Assembly (NCBI RefSeq): GCF_003268655.1
Contig: NZ_CP029642.1
Coordinates: 744,001 to 808,000 of the forward strand
Reading direction: 5' to 3'
Source of the DNA: Arthrobacter dokdonellae
GTDB lineage: Bacteria; Actinomycetota; Actinomycetes; Actinomycetales; Micrococcaceae
DNA length: 64,000 nucleotides
Shown here: positions 18,102 to 26,768 of the stretch, piece by piece
Layout of the letters: each line of letters begins with the position of its first letter
How positions within the stretch are numbered: the first letter of the stretch is position 1
Made by a program: the position numbers and the translations under genes
The notes under the pieces: model-generated
What the model was told of the DNA's origin: nothing
The model's database searches: none
What the model saw: only the letters and a program-made list of their open reading frames with translations

Positions 18102-19529
18102 TTAGGTGCGGGCAGCGTAGGACTGCAGGGGCAGGTTGTACGCGAGGTCGATAGCCGTCTCGATGCCTTCATCGAGGCCCAGCCGCCCCTCGGCCACCAG
18201 GCGGGCCAGGTATCCGGCGTCGATCCTGCGGGAAAGGTCGTGTCTGGCAGGTACCGAGGCCAAGGCCCTGGTGTCGTCAACAAATCCGCTGGTGTTGTAG
18301 AACCCGGCCGTTTCCACAGCTGATTCCCGGAACCGGCGCATCTGCTCCGGGCTGTCAAGGAACCACCAGGGGGCCCCGAGCCGCATCGCCGGATAGGCCC
18401 CGGCCAAAGGCGCCAGCTCCCGGGAGTACACCGTTTCATCGGTGGTGAAGGCGATGACGCGGAAGTCCGGGTTCATGCCGAAGGCGTCAAGCATGGGGGC
18501 GAGGGCCCTGGTAAATTCCATCTTGACGGGAATGTCAAATCCGGTGTCGGGGCCATATGTGCCCAGCACATTGGCGTTGTGGTTGCGCAGCACCCCGGGA
18601 TGCAGCTGCATCACCAGTCCGTCCTCGGTGGACATGCGGGCCATTTCAAAGATCATGTTGGCCGCAAATGCCTCCGCTTCCCGGGCGGTTGCAGTTCCTG
18701 TGAGGGCCGCTGCAAAAATACGCTGGGCGTCCGCTGGCGGAAGCGGCGTTGTGTCGGCACTGAGGTGGCCGTGGTCGGTGGCACGGGCACCGGCGGCAAT
18801 AAAGGCGGTTCGACGCTGGCGCAGGGCGGCTAGGAATGTGGAATAGTCGCCGACTTCGACGCCGGAGACCTGCGACAGGGTCCTAATTTCTTTCTGCCAC
18901 TGGCTGTTGCGCACGTGCAGGAGGGAGTCCGGACGGAAGGTGGGAACAATCGTGTGATTGCCAGGAAGTTGGGCCAGCTTATGGTGGGCCGCCAGGTCCG
19001 AAATGGCGGGGTCCGTGGTGGCCAAAATTTCCACCTTGAAACGCTCCAGAATGGAGCGGGGGCGGAACGCCTCAGTGTTGAGTGACGCCTGCAGTTCGTC
19101 GTACAAGGCGTCTGCGGTTTCTTCCGAGGGGGCCGTTGTTGCCCCAAAGACTATGGCGAGTTCGTGTTCGAGCCAAAAGCGGGTCGGTGTTCCCCGAAAC
19201 AACTTCCAGTTCCGGCAAAAAAGCCGCCAGATGGCGCGGGGATCGCTTTCCACCACGCTTCCATCTTTGCTGGGCACACCCAGCTCGGCATGGCTGTGGC
19301 CCTGCGAGACCAACATGCGGACCAGGTAGTGGTCCGGAATGATCAGCAGCTCAGCCGGGTTGCCAAAAGTTTCGTTGCGCAGGAACAGGTCGGCCTCCAC
19401 GTGACCATGCATGGACACGAGCGGCAGGTGCTGGGTGTGTCGGAAAATTTCCAGGGCATGGGCTCGCGTCGCGGAATCAGCTGGCAGTCCGCGCGCCGGG
19501 TCCAAAGTCCATTCATTGCCACGTGTCAT
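18102..19529 (-). CDS. uxaC: Glucuronate/galacturonate isomerase
   Basis: Isomerises D-glucuronate to D-fructuronate and D-galacturonate to D-tagaturonate, the entry step for both hexuronates. It has 475 residues, typical for UxaC. Amidohydrolase-like motifs include SMHGHVEADLFLRNE near the N-terminus, the ILATTDPA segment and the C-terminal MRLGAPWWFLDS and DDTRALAS motifs. It is the first gene of the minus-strand operon. Three copies of TGTTTCA (coding strand) lie within about 50 bases upstream of its start, probably overlapping the promoter. Confidence 0.92.
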   Translation of the reverse strand: MTRGNEWTLDPARGLPADSATRAHALEIFRHTQHLPLVSMHGHVEADLFLRNETFGNPAELLIIPDHYLVRMLVSQGHSHAELGVPSKDGSVVESDPRAIWRLFCRNWKLFRGTPTRFWLEHELAIVFGATTAPSEETADALYDELQASLNTEAFRPRSILERFKVEILATTDPAISDLAAHHKLAQLPGNHTIVPTFRPDSLLHVRNSQWQKEIRTLSQVSGVEVGDYSTFLAALRQRRTAFIAAGARATDHGHLSADTTPLPPADAQRIFAAALTGTATAREAEAFAANMIFEMARMSTEDGLVMQLHPGVLRNHNANVLGTYGPDTGFDIPVKMEFTRALAPMLDAFGMNPDFRVIAFTTDETVYSRELAPLAGAYPAMRLGAPWWFLDSPEQMRRFRESAVETAGFYNTSGFVDDTRALASVPARHDLSRRIDAGYLARLVAEGRLGLDEGIETAIDLAYNLPLQSYAART

Positions 19530-19549
19530 GGTTCATCCAAGCTCTCCAT

Positions 19550-19687
19550 TGAAACAAAATGAAACAAAATATGAAACAGTCTATTTTTCTAATATCAGCC
19601 AAATAGGTTGAAAAAGCAAGGAGGTTGACGAAACTTCACAACACCTCCAGAGCGTAACCGGAAAGTTATGAAACAAATCATGAAATG
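19550..19687. promoter_or_regulatory. TGAAACA repeat array in the hexuronate control region
   Basis: TGAAACA occurs at 19550, 19560, 19572 and 19669, with TGAAATG at 19681, all on the plus strand. Starts are 10 or 12 bases apart, about one helical turn. Three lie just before uxaC and two upstream of the LacI gene. They are likely binding sites for a regulator of both divergent units, and the LacI protein is the obvious candidate. They are direct repeats, unlike the palindromes usual for LacI proteins. Confidence 0.5.
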
Positions 19688-19689
19688 CA

Positions 19690-19718
19690 TTGACATGTTG
19701 GAAGGTCGGTTGCAGACT
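19690..19718 (+). promoter_or_regulatory. Possible promoter of the LacI gene
   Basis: TTGACA (19690-19695) is followed after 17 bases by CAGACT, a poor -10 box. Two TGAAACA-like boxes lie just upstream, which would suit control of this promoter. Confidence 0.3.
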
Positions 19719-19814
19719 GTGATGCAATGCACAAGCCGGCCACGGCAACCGGGGGCCGGCAATGATCGCAACGCCGGCACCCGTCTGCAGGGCGGGCAAT
19801 GAAAGGAGCATTTC

Positions 19815-20804
19815 ATGGCTGGAGCAGTGACCGTCAGGGACGTCGCGCGAGTTGCGAACGTCTCCCCGGCCACCGTCTCGCGGGTACTGACGACGCCGCA
19901 CATTGTCGCCCCGCTGACCCGCCAACGGGTCCTCGAGGCAGTGGACCATATGGGTTACCGGCCGGTTGGGTCCGCCGGAGTTGGAAAAGTTCGCACCGGC
20001 TACCTGGGGCTTGTGGTCCCGGACTTGGAGAACCCCTACTTCGCGTCCGTCACCAAGGGTGTCCAGGCCAGGGCGCTCGCCCGCGGATTTTTCGCTCTCG
20101 TGGCCGATTCGGACGAAGACCCGCATGCGGAGCGCGACCTGGTGGAGCAGTTGAGCACCCAGGTTGATGGCCTGATCCTGTGCTCCGCCCGCATGTCTGA
20201 CGAGGATTTGCTGGCGTGCGCCGAAGGCTCCTCCACCGTCTTGGTCAACCGCAGGCTGACCGGTGTTCCCAGCCTCCACGTCGACGACGCCCAGATCATC
20301 CGACAAGCGCTGGAGCACCTCTACGCACTCGGGCACCGCCATGTAGCTTACGCTGGAGGGCCCACCGGCTCATGGTCGGACCGCCAGCGCCGGGAAGGCA
20401 TTGAAACCGTCCTGGCCGACCTCGCAGGGATGACTGTGAGCTCCCTTGGCGCCTTTGCACCCGTGTTTGGCGGTGGCCAGTCCGCCGCGGATCTGGCCGT
20501 GGCCAGTCATGCCACGGCCGTCCTTGCCTACAACGACCTCATCGCCTTGGGGGTGCTGTCCCGTCTGCGCAGCCGGGGGATCGACGTACCCACACAGATG
20601 AGCGTGATCGGCATTGATGACATCAGCGCCGCTTCCCTGGTTTCTCCAGCGCTCACCACTGTCCGTGCCCCGCTGCGGCGTGTCGGCCGGGTCGCGGTGA
20701 ATTTGTTGTTGGACGTCATCGCCGCGGGGGAGGGCTACCGTCCACCCGAGGAAATCCAGGTCCAGCTGGTGGTCCGAGAATCCACCACAGTACCCAGCAG
20801 CTAG
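19815..20804 (+). CDS. LacI-family regulator of the hexuronate locus
   Basis: DNA-binding repressor of 329 residues. The helix-turn-helix is at the N-terminus (VTVRDVARVANVSPATVSRVL) followed by the hinge helix. The periplasmic-binding-protein-like sensor domain contains GLVVPDLENPYFASV and SVIGIDDISAASLVSPALTTV. The ATG follows GAAAGGAG. It lies divergent from uxaC and before the importer genes, so it most likely controls both. The inducer is probably a hexuronate or an intermediate such as 2-keto-3-deoxygluconate, by inference from position. Confidence 0.87.
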   Translation: MAGAVTVRDVARVANVSPATVSRVLTTPHIVAPLTRQRVLEAVDHMGYRPVGSAGVGKVRTGYLGLVVPDLENPYFASVTKGVQARALARGFFALVADSDEDPHAERDLVEQLSTQVDGLILCSARMSDEDLLACAEGSSTVLVNRRLTGVPSLHVDDAQIIRQALEHLYALGHRHVAYAGGPTGSWSDRQRREGIETVLADLAGMTVSSLGAFAPVFGGGQSAADLAVASHATAVLAYNDLIALGVLSRLRSRGIDVPTQMSVIGIDDISAASLVSPALTTVRAPLRRVGRVAVNLLLDVIAAGEGYRPPEEIQVQLVVRESTTVPSS

Positions 20805-20830
20805 CGCGATCGCGCGGGGGCACACGCCCC
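20804..20830 (+). terminator. Weak double hairpin after the LacI gene
   Basis: The 12-base palindrome GCGCGATCGCGC (20804-20815) is followed at once by GGGGC-ACAC-GCCCC (20817-20830). It may attenuate read-through into the importer genes. Both stems are short. Confidence 0.3.
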
Positions 20831-20914
20831 TGGCAGCCTCCGCGCGTCCCAAACCGCATCACGTTTCAGCCGATCCGTACCGCAAAGCCGCGGAACACCA
20901 TGAAAGGTCACACC

Positions 20915-22138
20915 ATGCCAATATCAAGAAAAATCCAGTGGGCAGCCACGCTTGCCCTCGCCAGCCTGGTCGTCACAGGCTGTGGCGCGCCGGGCAGCGA
21001 CGCCGGGGCGGCGAAAACCCTGACCAGCAACGACGTTCCGACCAAGCCCCCAAAGGCCGTGACGTTGAACATCCTGGACGTTGCCGGAAACAAGCAGTTG
21101 ACGGAGGGAATATTCGACTCCTTCGTCAAGGAACATCCGGACGTCATTTCCAACGTCACCTGGGAAACTGCCGGAGCGCCGGACATGGCGGGTAAGGTCA
21201 AGGCCCAGCAGCAGGCAGGGAATTTGAAGATCGATCTGGTGCTCACCGGCACAGACGGCTTGGCCGCAGGCATCAGCCAGAGCTTGTTCACCCCCGTTGC
21301 CGCTGATTTCAAGGACCGCCTGTCCAACATGGACAACTATCAGGAACCCGCCGCGGCCATGCAGAAGCTGGCTCAGGACCAGGCGGTGGAGCTGACTTAC
21401 TACCCGTCCGGACCGCTGCTGGAGTACAACCCGGCCAAGGTGGCCAACCCGCCCACCACGGCCGAAGAACTGCTCGCGTGGGCCAAGGCGAACCCGGGGA
21501 AGTTTGGCTACGCCCGTCCCGCCAACTCCGGTCCCGGGCGGACATTCCTCATGGGCCTGCCGTACATCCTCGGCGACAAGGATCCCAAGGATCCGGTCAA
21601 CGGCTGGGACAAGACCTGGAATTACCTGAAGGAACTTAACCAGTACATTCCGTCCTACCCGACCGGCACCGGGGTCACCATGAACAACCTGAAGAACGGC
21701 ACGTGGGACATGGCCATGACCACGACGGGATGGGACATCAACCCGCGCGCACTCAATCAAGTGCCCAGCAACTTCAAGGTCCAGGCCGTCAAGGGCTTCA
21801 CCTGGGTCACCGATGCCCAGTACGCCGCGGTCCCCAAGGGTGTCTCGGCCGATAAGATGTCCGCGATCCTGCAGGTGCTCCAATACGCGTTGACTCCGGT
21901 GCAGCAGGCCAAGACGTACGACGACGGCTACTTCTACCCCGGCCCGGCGGTCAAGGACGTCACGTTGTCCATGGCACCGAAGTCAAGCCAGGACGTCATC
22001 GCCAAGTTCGGCCGCCCCGAATACGACGCCTTGATCGCCGACAATCCCAAGGCCACCCCCATCGATGCCGACTCCCTCGTCAAGGCCTTTGCCAAGTGGG
22101 ACACCGACGTCGCCAACGGAAAGTTTGTCAAGAAGTAA
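20915..22138 (+). CDS. ABC substrate-binding lipoprotein (hexuronate importer)
   Basis: Extracellular binding protein of 407 residues, with a signal peptide and lipobox VTGC (lipidated C23). The ATG at 20915 has GAAAGG 7 bases upstream. An ATG 15 bases earlier lacks a site and would add MKGHT. The mature domain resembles the polyamine/iron-type (PotD-like) extracellular binding group rather than the usual sugar family 1. It overlaps the ATPase gene by one base (TAATG). A hexuronate or oligouronide ligand is inferred from the catabolic neighbours. Confidence 0.82.
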   Translation: MPISRKIQWAATLALASLVVTGCGAPGSDAGAAKTLTSNDVPTKPPKAVTLNILDVAGNKQLTEGIFDSFVKEHPDVISNVTWETAGAPDMAGKVKAQQQAGNLKIDLVLTGTDGLAAGISQSLFTPVAADFKDRLSNMDNYQEPAAAMQKLAQDQAVELTYYPSGPLLEYNPAKVANPPTTAEELLAWAKANPGKFGYARPANSGPGRTFLMGLPYILGDKDPKDPVNGWDKTWNYLKELNQYIPSYPTGTGVTMNNLKNGTWDMAMTTTGWDINPRALNQVPSNFKVQAVKGFTWVTDAQYAAVPKGVSADKMSAILQVLQYALTPVQQAKTYDDGYFYPGPAVKDVTLSMAPKSSQDVIAKFGRPEYDALIADNPKATPIDADSLVKAFAKWDTDVANGKFVKK

Positions 22139-23271
22139 TGAGCGCCGACGCAAGCACCTTTGAAACCCTCGAACTGGAGAACGTGGCCCGTAGTTTCGGC
22201 GGCCAGAGCGCACTTCGCGGGTTGAACCTCTCGATCAAGCGGGGCGAATTCATCGCCCTGCTTGGTCCCTCCGGATGCGGCAAATCAACCGCCTTGAACT
22301 GCCTGGCCGGCCTGCTTCCCCTCACGGGCGGGCGGATCATGATGGACGACCGGCAGATTGACCAGCTCCCGCCGGAAAAGCGCGGCTTCGGCATGGTTTT
22401 TCAAAACTATGCCTTGTTCCCTCACCTGAGCGTGGAAAAGAACATCGCCTTTGGCCTGGAAATGCGCAACGTCCCCCGTGCCGAGATCAAGAAGCGGGTG
22501 GCTGAAGCGGTTGAGCTGGTGCAGCTGGGACCCCATGCCAAGAAGCTTCCGGGGCAGATGTCCGGTGGGCAGCAGCAGCGCGTGGCCATTGCCCGGGCCG
22601 TGGTCCTGCGCCCGCCGCTGGTGCTGATGGATGAACCGCTTTCCAACCTCGATGCCAAACTTCGTTTGGAAATGCGCACGGAGATCCGCCGCCTCCACCA
22701 GTCACTGGGCCTGACCACCCTGTACGTCACCCACGACCAGGAGGAAGCACTTTCCCTGGCCGACCGGCTGGTGGTGCTGCGGTTGGGCCAGGTCCAGCAA
22801 GTGGGTACTCCGCAAGAACTTCATGAGCACCCGGCGAACTGGCACGTGGCAGACTTCATGGGCTACCGAAACCTGCTCGAAGGCAGGGTCGAACGCGCCC
22901 ACGGGGCCAGCATCACCGTTTCCGTGCTGGGAACCGCACTTACCGGCACCAGTGCACACCCGGTGGTTGCCGGGGACACCGTAAAAGTCGGCCTGCGTGC
23001 CGAAGACCTGCACATCGTGGACGGGGACCAAGGCGGCGGTGCGCGCTCCCTGGTCGAAGCCGTCGTTGAGGTGGTCGAATATCAGGGCCGCGAGTTTGCG
23101 GTGGAAGCCCGTGCCCTGGACGGCACGGCCCTGCACATGCGCACTGACCGGCATGTCCAGGCCGGCCAGCGAATTTCCGTGGCCGCCGCCCCTGACCGGG
23201 TTTTGGTTTTCCCGGCTGAACTGGAAAATGTTGCTGGCGCCGAGCTTGAATTGCAGGGCGTGGCGTCATGA
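22138..23271 (+). CDS. ABC importer ATPase, PotA-like
   Basis: ATPase of 377 residues. Walker A is GPSGCGKST, the Q-loop is FQNYALFPHL, the signature is MSGGQQQR, and Walker B is LVLMDEPLSNLDAKLR. The C-terminal third is a TOBE-type regulatory domain, with VGLRAEDLHIV. The start chosen is the ATG that overlaps the binding-protein stop. It feeds energy to the two permeases that follow with 4-base and 1-base overlaps, so all are translated from one message. Confidence 0.9.
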   Translation: MSADASTFETLELENVARSFGGQSALRGLNLSIKRGEFIALLGPSGCGKSTALNCLAGLLPLTGGRIMMDDRQIDQLPPEKRGFGMVFQNYALFPHLSVEKNIAFGLEMRNVPRAEIKKRVAEAVELVQLGPHAKKLPGQMSGGQQQRVAIARAVVLRPPLVLMDEPLSNLDAKLRLEMRTEIRRLHQSLGLTTLYVTHDQEEALSLADRLVVLRLGQVQQVGTPQELHEHPANWHVADFMGYRNLLEGRVERAHGASITVSVLGTALTGTSAHPVVAGDTVKVGLRAEDLHIVDGDQGGGARSLVEAVVEVVEYQGREFAVEARALDGTALHMRTDRHVQAGQRISVAAAPDRVLVFPAELENVAGAELELQGVAS

Positions 23272-24200
23272 CGATCACGGCCCGCAAGCCGCCGGTCGGA
23301 CGGGACCGGCGGGATGGGTCAAACGCCCGTCCCGCCTTGACCCACCGCCTGGCCGAACGCGGCATCGATAAGCTCCTGCTTCTCCTGCTGCCGGCGCTGC
23401 TGTTTTCCCTGGCGCTTTTTGTCTATCCGTTTCTTTACGGACTCGGACTGTCCTTCCAGCCAAAGGAGGGTGGCTTCTTCGGCGCCTATAAAACGTTCTT
23501 CACGGATCCGGACATGCGCGGTCTCGAGTCCATCTGGATCACATTGCGCCTGGCCGTGCCGGCCGCTTTGTTCAACGTGTTGGCGTCCATCCCGTTGGCG
23601 TTCAAAATGCGGGGAAAATTCAGGGGCAAGCGGGCCTTGACCACTATCCTGGTCATTCCGATCACGCTGGGAACCGTCCTCACGGCCGAAGGTCTGTTGA
23701 ACTTCTTTGGGCAGCGCGGCTGGTTTAACCGCGTTCTGGGTCTCATCGGAATCGGCCCGCTGGACCTGGTGCAGAACTACTGGGGCGTGCTGTGGTCGTT
23801 GATCATCTCCGGGTTCCCTTTTGCCTTCCTGCTCATCCTCTCCTACCTGTCCGGGATTGATCCCTCGCTGGAGTCGGCTGCCCGCACCCTGGGCGCGGAC
23901 TGGAAGCAACGATTCCGGCGCATTACCTTTCCCCTGCTGGCGCCCGGCCTGGCCATCACCTTTTGCCTGACGTTCGTGCTGGCCTTCAGCGTGTTCCCTT
24001 CCGCCATATTGGTCGGCGACCCCTCGGGTTCGACCCGGGTGATTGCCTATGTTGCCTATAACGCCTGGGGACAGCAGTTCGATTATCCGCTGGCATCCGC
24101 CGCCGCGATCATCATGGGCGCCGTGGAACTGCTCGTCATCTTGCTGGTTCTGGTGTGGCGTTCACGCATGTACAAAGGTTCAACCGGAGGTAAGGGCTGA
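23268..24200 (+). CDS. ABC importer permease, PotB-like
   Basis: Inner-membrane permease of 310 residues with about six hydrophobic spans, the first at LLLLLLPALLFSLALFVYPF. The EAA motif region is ESAARTLGADWKQRFRRITFPLLAPG. The ATG overlaps the ATPase stop as ATGA. Together with the next gene it forms the heterodimeric channel of the importer. Confidence 0.88.
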   Translation: MTITARKPPVGRDRRDGSNARPALTHRLAERGIDKLLLLLLPALLFSLALFVYPFLYGLGLSFQPKEGGFFGAYKTFFTDPDMRGLESIWITLRLAVPAALFNVLASIPLAFKMRGKFRGKRALTTILVIPITLGTVLTAEGLLNFFGQRGWFNRVLGLIGIGPLDLVQNYWGVLWSLIISGFPFAFLLILSYLSGIDPSLESAARTLGADWKQRFRRITFPLLAPGLAITFCLTFVLAFSVFPSAILVGDPSGSTRVIAYVAYNAWGQQFDYPLASAAAIIMGAVELLVILLVLVWRSRMYKGSTGGKG

Positions 24201-25072
24201 TGAGTGTCGCGATGAAAGAACCGTCAGTCAAGGCGCCGCAAAAAAAGCGGATTGTGGCCACTCCAGGCACCTTCCTGGTGGCCGGTGGCATGGCACTCTT
24301 CCTGCTCCTGCTTCTCGGCGTGGTGGGTTCGGTTCTGGTGAACTCCTTCGCCACACAGTGGTTTGACAGCTGGTTGCCCGATGGCCTGACATTGTCCTGG
24401 TACGGAGCGGCTTGGAAGGATTTCGACCTGGCCCAGGTCGTGGGGGTGACGCTTATTGTGGCGGTTGCGGTCGTGGGGATCTCAGTTCTCATTGGGGCTC
24501 CTGCCTCCTACGTCCTTGCCCGGCGGAGCTTCCCCGGAAAGTCACTGGTAATGCTGGTGTTCCTGCTCCCCATCATGATGCCGCCCATCACCTACGGCAT
24601 CCCGCTGGCGACGTTGCTGACATACCTGCACTTGGCTCCGGGACTTACCGGCGTCATTCTTGCCAACTTGGTTCCGTCCGTGCCATTCGTCATCCTGACC
24701 ATGACGCCATTTATCGAACAGATCAACCCGGGCATTGAGTCCGCGGCCCGCATGTGTGGCGCCAACATGTTCAAGTTGTTTACGAAGATCCTGGCGCCAC
24801 TGCTCATTCCGGGCATCCTGGCGGCGGCGGTGCTGGTTTTGGTGCGCACCGTCGGCATGTTTGAGCTGACGTTCCTGACCTCGGACTCGACGTCGAACAC
24901 CCTCGTCGTGGCCCTGTTCACGGCCATGACAGGTGCCGGCATCCGGGCACAGCAATCGGTGGATGCCATGGCGGTCATATACATGCTCATGATGATGATT
25001 CTGCTGGTGGTTGCACTGCGCTTCGTCAACCCAACGCAACTCGTTTCCCAAGTGAAGGAGGACCTGGACTGA
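24200..25072 (+). CDS. ABC importer permease, PotC-like
   Basis: Second permease, 290 residues, with about six membrane spans. The EAA region is ESAARMCGANMFKLFTKILAPLLIPG. It starts at an ATG overlapping the previous stop by one base (TGATG), and the reductase gene overlaps its own stop in the same way. This keeps transport and catabolism genes tightly coupled. Confidence 0.88.
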   Translation: MSVAMKEPSVKAPQKKRIVATPGTFLVAGGMALFLLLLLGVVGSVLVNSFATQWFDSWLPDGLTLSWYGAAWKDFDLAQVVGVTLIVAVAVVGISVLIGAPASYVLARRSFPGKSLVMLVFLLPIMMPPITYGIPLATLLTYLHLAPGLTGVILANLVPSVPFVILTMTPFIEQINPGIESAARMCGANMFKLFTKILAPLLIPGILAAAVLVLVRTVGMFELTFLTSDSTSNTLVVALFTAMTGAGIRAQQSVDAMAVIYMLMMMILLVVALRFVNPTQLVSQVKEDLD

Positions 25073-26580
25073 TGACTGCGGACGTGGACAGTTCCCGGGA
25101 AACGACCCTGTCGCTGGCAACCCTGGACCGGGCAGCCGCCCGGCCCGGCGTCACGGGCCCCACAATGGATCCCCGCGAACTGACGGTAGGACTGGTTCAC
25201 CTGGGATTGGGCGCCTTCCACCGCGCTCACCAGGCTGTCTTCACTGAGGATGCTGCGACCGCAACCGGCCAGACCCGGTGGGGGATCCTCGGCGTGACCG
25301 GGCGCAGCGCCGCGGTTGCCGACCAGTTGGCGCCCCAAGACGGGCTGTATTCCGTGCTGACCCGCTCACCGCGGCAACGTTCGCTTCGCATCATGGGCTC
25401 GCTCCGGGCAGTGGCTTTCCCTGGCCGTGACACCGAACGCGTCGTCGATGCCTTGGCAGCCCCAGGAACCGCCGTCGTCTCCACCACCATCACCGAAAAG
25501 GGCTACCCCCGCACGGGAACCGGTGGGCTGGATTGCCGCCAGGCCGGAGTCGGCGTTGACATTGACGCCCTCAGACAGGAACTTCTCGGACAGCACGTCG
25601 AAGGTGCCGCGGCGACGGCGCTCGGACTGCTGGCGCGGGGACTCGGCAGGCGTTTTCGCCTGGATGGTGGCCCCCTGACGGTAGTGCCCTGTGACAACCT
25701 GCCCTCCAACGGCCGGCTCACGCGGACGCTACTGACCGATTTTGCGGAGCAGGCCGGAGGCGGCCGGTTTCAGGACTGGCTGCAGGAATCAGTGGCCTTC
25801 GCCGGCACGATGGTCGATCGGATCGTGCCGGCGACAGCGGAGGCCGACCGCCGCGAAACACAGAAGATCCTGGGGATGGCCGACCATGGCCTTGTGGTGG
25901 CGGAGCCGTTTGGACAGTGGGTGATCGAGGACAACTTTGCCGGGGCCCGACCTGCCTGGGAACAGGCCGGGGCAACCGTCACCAGGGACGTGGAACCGTT
26001 TGAGGTAGCGAAACTGCGCATGCTCAACGCCACGCACTCCCTCTTGGCCTACCTCGGCGCCCTGCGCGGATTCGCCACCATCGCTGAGGCCGTCTCTGAC
26101 CCCGCGCTGCTTGACGCTGCCCGGAGGCTCCAGCGCGAGGACGTCATCCCCACCCTGGAAGCCCCGGAGGGAATGGACCTTCCCACCTACGGTGAATCCA
26201 TCCTTGACCGGTTTGCGAATCCGGCGCTGGGGCACACCACGGTGCAGGTGGCCATGGACGGCTCGGAGAAGCTGCCCATCCGGGTGCTCGGGACCGTTGC
26301 AGACAGATTGGCGGCCGGCGCTGTCCCGGAGGCGGCAGCGTTGGCGGTGGCCGCATGGATGGTTTTCGTCCACCGTGGGCGTGATGTCGACGGCCGCGAC
26401 CTTGCGCTCAATGATCCTCTGGGGGTGACGCTGCGGGCGACCGCTGCCGGCCCCGACGCTGGCCTTTCAGCGCGGATGTTTGCCTTGGCAGGCGTCTTCC
26501 CGCGGGCCGTGGCGGAGCATGACGGATTTCGGGACGCTGTGGGCCGGCATGTGCAGGACCTTCTTCACGAAGTCCGCTGA
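25072..26580 (+). CDS. uxuB: Fructuronate reductase / mannitol dehydrogenase family
   Basis: NAD-dependent long-chain polyol dehydrogenase family member, 502 residues. The N-terminal nucleotide-binding fold has VGLVHLGLGAFHRAHQA. The catalytic segment includes the lysine in FEVAKLRMLNATHS. In this locus it would reduce D-fructuronate to D-mannonate (UxuB), linking UxaC to ManD. No separate altronate oxidoreductase (UxaB) is present in the window, so this enzyme may also reduce tagaturonate, which is speculation. It ends the plus-strand operon, before a strong terminator. Confidence 0.82.
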   Translation: MTADVDSSRETTLSLATLDRAAARPGVTGPTMDPRELTVGLVHLGLGAFHRAHQAVFTEDAATATGQTRWGILGVTGRSAAVADQLAPQDGLYSVLTRSPRQRSLRIMGSLRAVAFPGRDTERVVDALAAPGTAVVSTTITEKGYPRTGTGGLDCRQAGVGVDIDALRQELLGQHVEGAAATALGLLARGLGRRFRLDGGPLTVVPCDNLPSNGRLTRTLLTDFAEQAGGGRFQDWLQESVAFAGTMVDRIVPATAEADRRETQKILGMADHGLVVAEPFGQWVIEDNFAGARPAWEQAGATVTRDVEPFEVAKLRMLNATHSLLAYLGALRGFATIAEAVSDPALLDAARRLQREDVIPTLEAPEGMDLPTYGESILDRFANPALGHTTVQVAMDGSEKLPIRVLGTVADRLAAGAVPEAAALAVAAWMVFVHRGRDVDGRDLALNDPLGVTLRATAAGPDAGLSARMFALAGVFPRAVAEHDGFRDAVGRHVQDLLHEVR

Positions 26581-26596
26581 GCCAACCCTGTTCCAC

Positions 26597-26641
26597 GCAC
26601 GACGGCGGCCCCTGGCACCCAGCCCGGGGCCGCCGTCGTGC
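26597..26641 (+). terminator. Terminator of the hexuronate importer operon
   Basis: A perfect 16-base-pair stem (26597-26612 with 26626-26641; arm GCACGACGGCGGCCCC) with a 13-base loop, 17 bases after the uxuB stop. Confidence 0.75.
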
Positions 26642-26671
26642 GCTCCGGCGGCCGGGCACCGCTTCATCTTC

Positions 26672-26700
26672 TTCGACACCGTGGCGGCAATCGCTAGGAT
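26672..26700 (+). promoter_or_regulatory. fba promoter
   Basis: TTCGAC (26672-26677) and TAGGAT (26695-26700) with a 17-base spacer. The predicted transcript starts near 26707, about 60 bases before the ATG. Confidence 0.55.
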
Positions 26701-26768
26701 GGGGGTAGCCATGCTGGAGGCGGCCATCTACCCCGCCTTTGTACCGTTTAGCCCCTAAGGAGCTTTTC

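Noticed and set aside
19550..19687. Full KdgR palindrome (TGAAACA...TGTTTCA)
   Set aside because: All copies are in the same orientation; no inverted partner at the required spacing was found.
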